DNA of 17,468 bases from contig NW_004440380.1 in NCBI RefSeq assembly GCF_000330505.1, forward strand, positions 141,527 through 158,994, in the 5' to 3' direction. A program made the position numbers and the translations under genes. The DNA is from Entamoeba invadens IP1. Its lineage: Eukaryota; Evosea; Mastigamoebida; Endamoebidae. The notes beneath the pieces are model-generated. The model was not told where the DNA came from and did not search any database. It was given only the letters and a program-made list of their open reading frames with translations. Of the stretch, positions 1-7,610 are shown piece by piece (position 1 is the first letter of the stretch; the number at the start of each line of letters is the position of its first letter).

Positions 1-965
1 ATACTATAATAATAGTTCATTGTTTGATTTATTTTATGTAAATCGTGAATGTATTATCACATCATTCGACGATCAAAATAGCAAGTGATCATACAACCAA
101 TATGTCAAGTATTTACTGAACGGTTTATATATTACAGATAAAGGTATTAAATACACAATTATATTGTTTATTCGTTTTGTTTTTAAACCATTTTTTGTGT
201 CACGGTGTGACGGGTTAGATTCTTTCTTGAATTTTTTATTTAAAAAATCAACGACTTTCATAAAACATAAACAAGACATTGAGTAATGATTTTTCAAATA
301 ACAAATCATTGTGAAAGCAACTAATGAATTCACTTTATACATCAGAATGAAATTATATTGTTAAGTGATTATTTGGTAATTAAAATTATGAAGAAGATTT
401 TTTATTTATAATTTTTAATCTTTAACAACAATACGATATTAAGCAAAACTTTATTGTTAAAACGTGTTCATATTTTGGCAGCGATATGGACTGTTCAATA
501 AAATTATATTTATTAAATTGATACAACGAATAAATCAATATCAAATATTGACAATTTATTCACATTTTAAAAATATCGAAACACATTTTTACTTGATAAA
601 ATAATTTTTGGATATTCGAAACTATAATTTAGAATTTGTCTTTTTGTAATAACAAAAAAACCAAAAACGTTTTGTTTTTAAATTGAAAAAGGAAAATACA
701 AAACCCTCATAAAAAGTATATAAAAACACCATTTTTCCTTTTAGCACAATCTGTTGACTTAGCCTCAAAAGATTTTGTAGAACAAAATTGTCGTTTTTCG
801 TTTTAATAGCTTTAAATAACAAAAAAATAACCCAAAATGTTTTAAAACCCTTAATAACATTATTTTTGCCCAATAACAATTCGCAGTAATATTTCACGCC
901 GCAGTGATTTTTCACGGTACTCTAACAACGAAAAAAAATGATAAACTCCAAATGTTCAAAAAAGG
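1..965. other. AT-rich region without a supported gene
   Basis: No convincing gene is visible. Open stretches on the minus strand (about 73-342 and 622-915) have biased, Phe/Lys/Asn-rich translations typical of AT-rich non-coding DNA and match no family I recognise. The last 85 bases hold an 18-base near-tandem repeat, listed separately, just upstream of the BspA-like start codon. Promoter elements of the BspA-like gene would be expected here, but I see no clear copy of the Entamoeba TATA-like or GAAC consensus. Confidence 0.6.
882..917. repeat. Two tandem 18-base near-identical units upstream of the BspA-like start
   Basis: Unit 1 (882-899) is CGCAGTAATATTTCACGC and unit 2 (900-917) is CGCAGTGATTTTTCACGG. 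They match at 15 of 18 positions and are directly adjacent. They are noticeably richer in G and C than the flanks and end 48 bases before the ATG at 966. A regulatory role is possible but is inference from position only. Confidence 0.6.
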
Positions 966-1547
966 ATGGGGAAGATTGACGGCTATTCCATGATGATCAT
1001 TTCTCAACAATTTCATAGTATCTATGACTTTATCAATATCGAGTTTGTATGCAGAAAGTATGCCAACAATATAGCAAAGTTCCCTTACAACCCCATTTCT
1101 TTTACATCAAAAACAAGACGATTTTTTCCAAATTTAAACACTCTTCATTTGTATATAAAAGACGATTTACTGTTCACTGATATGGACATCACCTCGCACC
1201 ACGTTGAATACAAAACCAAATTGAAATATTCCGACTTTGAAGAGAATACCATCTCTAATATTTTAGACAGAGCATTCCCAACAACATATCGCAAAATATG
1301 TTACAGTAGATATAATCATGATGATATTATGACTATTCCCTATGGTGTTTAGAGTTTTTCAAGGTGGTGTTTAGAGTTGTGCACTGCAAAGACAATTAAC
1401 ATCCCACAAAGTGTATTGGAGATTGGAAGGTCGACGTTTGAATGTTGTAATTAAGTGGAACATTTGTACCGCTATTCACACCTTATTGAACTGGGTGTGG
1501 AGTTCACGTATGTCAACAATTTGAGAGCCTTCCGTTTTTTGAAATAG
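966..1547 (+). pseudogene. BspA-like leucine-rich-repeat protein, N-terminal fragment with in-frame stops
   Basis: The fragment starts at ATG 966 (MGKIDGYSMMIISQQFH...). Residues about 8-42 (FHSIYDFINIEFVCRKYANN, then a YNPIS motif) match the N-terminal module I recall for Entamoeba BspA-like LRR proteins, which resembles an F-box. The first stop is TAG 1350-1352. The same frame then continues with SFSRWCLELC and KTINIPQSVLEIG..FECC, a typical BspA repeat (Ile-Pro-x-Ser-Val ... Ile-Gly ... Phe-x-x-Cys). It stops again at TAA 1452-1454 and at TAG 1545-1547. Intact relatives are several hundred residues long with many such repeats, so only the N-terminal module and about two repeats remain. Some relatives are cell-surface proteins in Entamoeba, but no signal peptide or anchor is visible here. 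Nonsense mutations, rather than shifts, broke the gene, and TMK sequence follows directly. Confidence 0.8.
1343..1378 (+). repeat. 14-base direct repeat with 22-base period around the first BspA stop
   Basis: TGGTGTTTAGAGTT occurs at 1343-1356 and again at 1365-1378. The first copy contains the TAG that ends the open part of the BspA-like gene. In the second copy the same bases are read in another frame (tgg tgt tta gag). It may be a small local duplication or chance in repeat-derived coding DNA. Confidence 0.55.
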
Positions 1548-2701
1548 ATGGAAATTATAATTTATATGTTTATAAGAACATCATGTTTAATAACGGCATT
1601 TCGTTTTTAATTGGTTCGAATACAACATTGAAAGGAGTTTCACAGTTTTTTAATGTACCAATTTCACTTTCCGAAGGATCATCAGTAGAAATAAATAACA
1701 ATTTTGCAATGAAAGATATTACGTTTGGTGTGGGTACAATAACAGTGACTGGAAATCTGAGAATATCAAATAACATGAAAATAGATAATGGAGGGGTTTT
1801 AAATGTCAATGGAAATGGAATACTTGAAAATAATGCAATTTTTGAATGTGAAAATTGTTTAATAAAATGTGCGACTTTTTATATGAAAAAGAACACAACT
1901 TTTACATCAAACAAAAAGAGTGTGGTACAAGCAAAAACGATAATTGCAGAAGAAAAATCTTTAATGTCAATTTTTGTCGACTTCACTGCAATTTGAAAAA
2001 TTGGAAATTTACAAAAAGTCATATTTAAATTTCAACGACGTCGAAAACTTGAACGGAAATATTCAATGCACTTTAATAGCTTCAGAGTCAAATTTGATAT
2101 TTACAAATAAAAATTCGTTTAACGAATTAAATTTGACAGTTAAAGAAGGTAGTAATATCATTTTTAATAGTATTAATACATAAAATTATTTTTATGTAAA
2201 TGACTCCAATGTGACACTTTCACGTGAAAACAGTTTGACTGTTAACAATTTTATAATAAATGGCAATTCTTTTATATCAATTAATAACAATAACACGTTG
2301 AACACAAAAACAATACAAATCAAACAGAATTCTTCATTCAAAATCGACTCAATCGACACTAATATAGTGTTTGACACTTTCAATATATATGATGAATCAA
2401 AAATGGTTATTTACAATTCACATGATAATAATCAATACAATGAAACAGTCGTGTTAAAAGGACAAATTCAGTTATTTGGATCTTCTATTTTTGATGTTCA
2501 AAAATATTCATTAGTCACTTTGCTTGGCAAACTAAAATTTTCGGGGTCGTCTTCGTATACAATGGCAGGGTGTCTGCAATCAAATAATAACCACTTGGAG
2601 AATGATAATACTATCATGTTTGTTGATAATTCAACGCTTCTCCTATATGGAAACGCAACTATTAAAATGGTCAATTCTATTATCTTCTTAGACTCCGTGA
2701 A
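1532..2701 (+). pseudogene. Transmembrane kinase (TMK) ectodomain, damaged N-terminal part
   Basis: This is the 5' part of the TMK gene that continues to 7341. Reading frame 2 is open from at least 1532 (PFFEIDGNYNLYVY...) to TGA 1996. The protein then continues in frame 3 (FEKLEIYKKSYLNFNDVENL) to an in-frame TAA at 2181-2183. It resumes in the same frame (NYFYVNDSNVTLSREN...) to about 2701, where the frame shifts again. The translation has short, Asn/Ser/Thr-rich repeats alternating with hydrophobic residues (LNVNGNGILENNAIF; LTVNNFIINGNSFISINNN). That pattern suggests a right-handed beta-helix and is typical of Entamoeba TMK ectodomains. No start codon plus signal peptide is found: upstream sequence is the BspA-like fragment. 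The 5' end therefore seems to have been lost by recombination or insertion, and a surface-targeted full-length product cannot be made from this copy as it reads. Confidence 0.72.
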
Positions 2702-5428
2702 GGTATTTTTTTTAACAACAACGTTTACATTGAAACCAACACGTTTTATTGTTACAATTCATCAAAAGTGTATTTTGAAAAAGACTCCCACGTTGAGTTG
2801 TATAGCAGACTCTCCTTCTTTAACATGTCATCGGCCCATTATTCAAACAACATCACCATGTTCATCGACTTCCCTCAAATACATCCAGATGACTTCTCTT
2901 CATATTGTTTGTTATCATTTCGAGATGACTCCACTGTTGAATATAGTTCGAGTGTCTTTCTTCATGTCAATTCGTGCGTCGAATTTTTTAATAGCACCAC
3001 TGCAATATTTCCAATTGGTTCGCATTTTGAGATTCAGAATGGGATTTATTTCTTTGATTCGAACTCAGCTTCAAAACTCAATGTCAGCATTGAGAGCGGG
3101 GCTGTATTTTATTTATATGGTAAACAGTACATCCCAAGTAATTGCATGGATTTTTATCATACCGATAATGATATACGCAGGTGTTGCAGTTTTTATATTG
3201 GGGCGTATGTTGCAATGCACGTATACAACACCACTATTTATGAAAATCCAATTTTCACGCTGTTGAATGGTAAAGCATCTTATAGGGAATCATCTATTTT
3301 ATCATCAGATTGTTTCGATCTGTTTGCAACACCACAAGGTTACACAAAGGTAAAGTCCGCCACATCAAGTAATTTCATGTCTTTGGCTGACAACAAACTA
3401 AGAAGGTTTTGCCCAAATAGTGTCACTAAAAATTTCCAACACCAAAATTCTGACACCAAAAATATTAATAATTTGGAAATTTTGGAAATTTCCAAACACA
3501 CAAAAACCACTTCCAACAAATTTTCCAAAATAATTCCGAGAATTCAAGAAAATGACACTTTTTTTCCTCAAAACGGTTTGCGAAATTTGGAAAATAGTAA
3601 AACCCTCGATGATGCAAATTATCCGACGGAAGTGTACTGCCATTTGAATGGAAGTGTTTACACGGAGTTTTACATGGACAACCGATTGCATTCGTCATTT
3701 ACACACCCCCATTGTCCATATAATAACAACGAAACGTTTACGTTGTTAGTCATATCTGAGGTGAAACACTTGTTTATAGGAATGACTGAATATCCGGTGT
3801 ATATTGACTTCAAACAAAAATTTTCAGTCGATGTGACATGTGACAATAATGAAGTGAATCAATTTAAAGGCAACTTTGGTGTTGTTGGAAGGGAAAAACT
3901 CTTACAAGTCGAAATTCCGAAGTGTGGAGAATTTATAGAAAGAACAGCAACAATCAAAAATGACAGCGCCGAGTTCAGAGTTAACTGCAAAAACGCTTCT
4001 GTTACATTTTCAAATGAGGTTAATGGGATGGTCGGATTAGGACAGAACAATTACATGTTTACTGAGATATCAAACATTCCACTGATACTCTATTTTATAA
4101 GCAGTGATTTGTACACACAATTTCTGACTTACAAGAGCGTACAAGGTACTTTATTAATGAGCAACAATTATTTAAAAACAACAAAAGGAACTTTGTATGA
4201 CAGTGTGTATTATTATAATGTCTCATTTAAGGGTAAAAAGAAAAATGGAGGGAAAGATGTCACACATATGTATTTTAGCAATAGCCAATATTTCACTTGT
4301 GAAGACAAAGCTTTAACTTGTGCAAATAAGACATATGCAGTACAATGTAGTCAAGGGTTTATTATGAATCAAGCAGGCAATTGTATTCATATAGAAAACT
4401 GTAAAACTATAATAGGAGGTATTTGTATTGAACTTGGAGGAGCGTTCGACTATGAAAACAAAGAATTTACAAAATGTGATAACAACTGCTTTTTATGTGT
4501 AAGAAATGTCTGTTTCATATGTGGTGCTAATTCGATTCTAATAAATGGTAGTTGTCAAACAAAAGGAATTGGAGGGAAAACAGTAAACTCTCATTCTACA
4601 GTGAGTTGTGAAGATTGTTATTTCAACATGTTAAATTCATGTCACATGTGTCACACTCGTTTTGAAAATTGTGAACTTTGTAACATAAAAAAATGCACCA
4701 AGTGTGTTTCTGGCTTTACATTAAATAAAATACAGCAATGTGATATACAAATTTCAATACAAAATATCTTAAAAACGACACCACAATGTCCACTCGGGTA
4801 TTCGGTATCCGAAAATGGGAAGTGCACCGAGTCAATATCACATTGTATACATCAAAGCGAACAAACCTGTTTACAATGTGACAACAATTATATTCTCTCA
4901 TATGGAAATTGTTACCAAACTGTTATTAGTAACAATGAAAGTTGTGGGGTATATTCTTCCATTGGGTGCATTCGATGTAAAAAGGGGTATTACACTGACA
5001 AATCCAACAAATGCAGCCCGTGTAACATTAAGTGTACTGAATGCACTGGAAACTCCGAGAAGTGTCAGAGTTGTATTCCTGGGACGGTCTTGTCGCATGG
5101 GAAGTGTGTCACAATATTTACTCTTGAGGGGATATGTACTTCATTTGAAGCGAATGGGCAATGCACGCGGTGTACTGATGGGTATTTCACAGTGAATGGA
5201 ACGTGTCAGAAATGCACACATCCATGTGCGATATGTAAAAATGAATTAGTTTGTGAAAAGTGTGAAAATATGTATTTTATGAATGAAATGAATTTGTGTG
5301 AGAGTGTGTATAACATCTCAAATTGTAGTGAAGTATCGGACACTTCGGGTGTATGCAGTGCTCCGATGGGTATTACAAAAGTGGACTACGCTGTGCTAAA
5401 TGTCAAACAAATTGTTCGAAGTGTATAA
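2702..5428 (+). CDS. TMK ectodomain, central and cysteine-rich part (same gene as the kinase downstream)
   Basis: An open stretch of about 908 codons in frame 2 begins right after the shift near 2702 (GIFFNNNVYIETNTFYCYNSSKV). The first half continues the beta-rich repeats. Residues encoded at about 3400-3620 form an Asn/Lys/Ser-rich, cysteine-free linker that looks disordered. From about 4298 onward the protein is a long cysteine-rich region with repeated CxxC spacing (CTKC, CLQC, CIRCKKGYY, CTECTG, CTRCTDGYF, CAIC, CEKC), the growth-factor-receptor/furin-like pattern of Entamoeba TMKs. Such domains are extracellular and disulfide-bonded. The frame ends at 5428, but family similarity leaves it at about 5348, where a one-base deletion shifts it. 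Reading one base back gives SGCMQCSDGYY, which fits the repeat, so this and the kinase are one protein. No start codon with signal sequence belongs to this segment. Confidence 0.75.
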   Translation, partial: GIFFNNNVYIETNTFYCYNSSKVYFEKDSHVELYSRLSFFNMSSAHYSNNITMFIDFPQIHPDDFSSYCLLSFRDDSTVEYSSSVFLHVNSCVEFFNSTTAIFPIGSHFEIQNGIYFFDSNSASKLNVSIESGAVFYLYGKQYIPSNCMDFYHTDNDIRRCCSFYIGAYVAMHVYNTTIYENPIFTLLNGKASYRESSILSSDCFDLFATPQGYTKVKSATSSNFMSLADNKLRRFCPNSVTKNFQHQNSDTKNINNLEILEISKHTKTTSNKFSKIIPRIQENDTFFPQNGLRNLENSKTLDDANYPTEVYCHLNGSVYTEFYMDNRLHSSFTHPHCPYNNNETFTLLVISEVKHLFIGMTEYPVYIDFKQKFSVDVTCDNNEVNQFKGNFGVVGREKLLQVEIPKCGEFIERTATIKNDSAEFRVNCKNASVTFSNEVNGMVGLGQNNYMFTEISNIPLILYFISSDLYTQFLTYKSVQGTLLMSNNYLKTTKGTLYDSVYYYNVSFKGKKKNGGKDVTHMYFSNSQYFTCEDKALTCANKTYAVQCSQGFIMNQAGNCIHIENCKTIIGGICIELGGAFDYENKEFTKCDNNCFLCVRNVCFICGANSILINGSCQTKGIGGKTVNSHSTVSCEDCYFNMLNSCHMCHTRFENCELCNIKKCTKCVSGFTLNKIQQCDIQISIQNILKTTPQCPLGYSVSENGKCTESISHCIHQSEQTCLQCDNNYILSYGNCYQTVISNNESCGVYSSIGCIRCKKGYYTDKSNKCSPCNIKCTECTGNSEKCQSCIPGTVLSHGKCVTIFTLEGICTSFEANGQCTRCTDGYFTVNGTCQKCTHPCAICKNELVCEKCENMYFMNEMNLCESVYNISNCSEVSDTSGVCSAPMGITKVDYAVLNVKQIVRSV

Positions 5429-7341
5429 CATTCGACTCTTGTTACAAGTGTGATAACAACATGGTGTTGGATTCAAATGTTTGTAAAAAACGATTATATA
5501 TCGAGCATTGTGTTAATGTTACCAAATCCTTATGCGAACAATGCGACTTTTGGCACAATAAGAGGGACGATAAACTGTTTTGTGACACACTTAATTTGAC
5601 CAAAACACTTCTTATTATATTTTTGGGGTGCGTTTTGGTACTGATTATTACTTCGATCGTTGTGAGTCTCATCGGATACCAAATCATACATTCTCGACAT
5701 CTTTATAATGAGAGGAAAAAGAAAGGGGTAATATCAGTTCATGATATTAAAGAACCATTAAACTGTTTTATAGATGGGATATACACTGATAGTTCAATTA
5801 TAGATCTGGGAGTTGATGTCCCTGTTAATAAAACAAGCACATTTACAACACTTTTTGCTAACAAATTGGATTTATTGGTCAAGCTTCAATTGGTCTATAG
5901 ACAAAACAATAGTTACGATATCACCATCTCTCCTCAAGTTGTAACTTTGCGACCCAATGACGCATGTGTTTTTACAATTGATATTACACCGAAATACTCT
6001 GGCGATTTTGATGGATTTTTAACTTTAAGTTGCGTATTTCTACGTTGTGGAATAGAAACAGTGAAAGCACTCCCATTAATCTTTTCGACGGAACTTTCAA
6101 CGTGGATAGACAGTAGTTGTATCTCCAATATGACTGAGATAGGACGAGGAGGGAACGGTACAGTCTATCGAGGTATATACAGAGACAGAGTTGTGGCAGT
6201 TAAGACTATGAAATGTGCTAATATGTGTGACACGGACGACGAATTTACAACAGAAGTTGATATGTTACAAAAAATGCGAAGTCTGTTTGTTCTTGAATTT
6301 GTTGGTGCTGTACTTGTTGGGGAGAAAAAGATGATTGTCATGGAATTTATCAAAAATGGGAATCTTGAAACGATCATAAAGAAGTATACATACCAAAAAG
6401 ATGAGAAAGAAGTTGTGCAAATTATAAAAATATCAAAAGAAAAACAGCAAGACGTACAAAACACAATTCAAGACAAATCAATTAGAAACGATGAAATAAA
6501 ATCAAGTGATGAAAAATCAAATGTTCTGTTGCAGACAAACTCGTCACTGCAATATAAAACTGAAAACTTTCAAAAAGCTGAAGACCATCTTCTCATTAGC
6601 AATATAAAAAAAGAAAACACTAACGCACTTCAAAATTCATCAGACAAACTTAACATTATTGGTGATGTCTCAAGTCAACATACTTTAATTAATACATTAA
6701 ATTCTCAGAACAATTCTGCTTCAAGTACCATCGGTCACATTAAAAAAATTCAGAACAGTCCATTGAGTTTAGAAAATCTCTTAACAAATCACAAATCATT
6801 AATTCAACATCCACATCAAAAGCTCTCAAAAAACGTCCGTTATAAAATGTTATTAGATGCAGCCAAAGGAGTAGAGTACCTGCACACCAACGGTATTCTC
6901 CATAGAGACATTAAGCCCGGGAATATATTAGTAGAAGAATTGGAGAATATCACCGAGGTGAATGCAAAATTGTCTGATTTTGGGAGTGCGAGAAATGTGA
7001 ATTTGTTGATGTCAAATTTGACGTTTACTCGAGGAGTTGGAACGCCTTCGTTTATGGTACCAGAGATATTGAACGGACAGAAATACTCAATTGAAGCGGA
7101 TGTGTATGCACTTGGAATCACTTTCTTCGAAGCGTTTGCGTGGGAAGAGGCTTGTGTGGATGTGAAATATTTCTTTGAAATAGCAGAACGTGTGTGTAAG
7201 GGAGAACGTCCAAAAAATAAAAATTTGACTGAAAAAGAAATAAAAATACTTGAAAAGATGTGGGCGCAAAATAAACATGATAGAGTTCCAATAGAAGATG
7301 TTGTTAATATTATGCAAATAATGTTGGATAAAGTTCGATAA
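5353..7341 (+). CDS. Transmembrane protein kinase (TMK family), C-terminal half with complete kinase domain
   Basis: From ATG 5353 this gives 662 residues. Residues 2-80 are the last CxxC repeats. Residues about 86-110 (LLIIFLGCVLVLIITSIVVS) are one membrane span followed by basic residues, so the C-terminus is cytosolic. Residues about 122-245 form a beta-rich juxtamembrane domain. The kinase has GRGGNGTV (264-271), the ATP-binding Lys 284 in VAVK, a likely alphaC Glu 301, HRDIKPGN (517-524), DFG (542-544), GTPSFMVPE ending at 571 and the late Arg in HDRVP. All catalytic residues are present. HRDIKP and GTPxxMxPE point to serine/threonine or tyrosine-kinase-like specificity, as usual for Entamoeba TMKs. 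A hydrophilic insert of about 150 residues (about 345-493) lies between alphaD and alphaE. The natural protein continues upstream in another frame. If translation began at an internal Met, a kinase with almost no ectodomain would result. Confidence 0.88.
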   Translation: MQCSDGYYKSGLRCAKCQTNCSKCITFDSCYKCDNNMVLDSNVCKKRLYIEHCVNVTKSLCEQCDFWHNKRDDKLFCDTLNLTKTLLIIFLGCVLVLIITSIVVSLIGYQIIHSRHLYNERKKKGVISVHDIKEPLNCFIDGIYTDSSIIDLGVDVPVNKTSTFTTLFANKLDLLVKLQLVYRQNNSYDITISPQVVTLRPNDACVFTIDITPKYSGDFDGFLTLSCVFLRCGIETVKALPLIFSTELSTWIDSSCISNMTEIGRGGNGTVYRGIYRDRVVAVKTMKCANMCDTDDEFTTEVDMLQKMRSLFVLEFVGAVLVGEKKMIVMEFIKNGNLETIIKKYTYQKDEKEVVQIIKISKEKQQDVQNTIQDKSIRNDEIKSSDEKSNVLLQTNSSLQYKTENFQKAEDHLLISNIKKENTNALQNSSDKLNIIGDVSSQHTLINTLNSQNNSASSTIGHIKKIQNSPLSLENLLTNHKSLIQHPHQKLSKNVRYKMLLDAAKGVEYLHTNGILHRDIKPGNILVEELENITEVNAKLSDFGSARNVNLLMSNLTFTRGVGTPSFMVPEILNGQKYSIEADVYALGITFFEAFAWEEACVDVKYFFEIAERVCKGERPKNKNLTEKEIKILEKMWAQNKHDRVPIEDVVNIMQIMLDKVR

Positions 7342-7610
7342 TGTTATTTATTATTCATTCTGTTTTTAATGCTCAAGAAAAGTGTCGCCGTTTTGATATT
7401 TTTTACGTTTTTTTTGTTTTCTTATTATTTTTAATTAATACAACTATAGTGAGAAATTTTTGTTGAAACAATCAAAACAAAAAGTTGTTATATATTTTAT
7501 TAATAATAAACAATTTTTTTATTTAATTTGTTGTTTATTTATTTTTATTTAATAATCAAATTTTCAAATTTTTGAAGTTTGAATTGAAAAACTTAAAAGT
7601 CATTGACGAT
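7342..7610. promoter_or_regulatory. Short AT-rich spacer: TMK 3' end and upstream region of the LRR-like gene
   Basis: The TMK stop is followed at once by TAATGTTATTTATTATT and T-rich runs, which fits the Entamoeba habit of a TA(A/T)TT-type poly(A) signal close to the stop with a U-rich tract. The second half should hold the promoter of the 7611 gene. I see A/T runs (for example around 7540-7570) but no confident TATA-like, GAAC or initiator copy. Confidence 0.4.

Noticed and set aside
622..915. 97-codon minus-strand ORF upstream of the BspA-like gene
   Set aside because: It starts only at GTG, is dominated by Phe, Lys, Leu and Asn, matches no family I know and overlaps probable promoter DNA.
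1610..1625. GGTTCGAAT motif like a tRNA T-arm
   Set aside because: It lies within TMK coding sequence with no acceptor stem or anticodon arm around it. No tRNA or rRNA is evident in the window.
3481..3496. 16-base palindrome TTTGGAAATTTCCAAA
   Set aside because: It lies inside coding sequence for the low-complexity linker and arises from repeated TTGGAAATT codons; nothing suggests a separate function.
4815..5195. 126-codon plus-strand ORF in another frame within the TMK cysteine region
   Set aside because: It is a shadow of the cysteine-rich frame, whose regular CxxC pattern identifies the real one.
5335..5365. Programmed -1 ribosomal frameshift in the TMK
   Set aside because: No X XXY YYZ slippery heptamer is present at TCGGGTGTA, no obvious downstream pseudoknot is seen, and other lesions in the same gene make simple mutation or error more likely.
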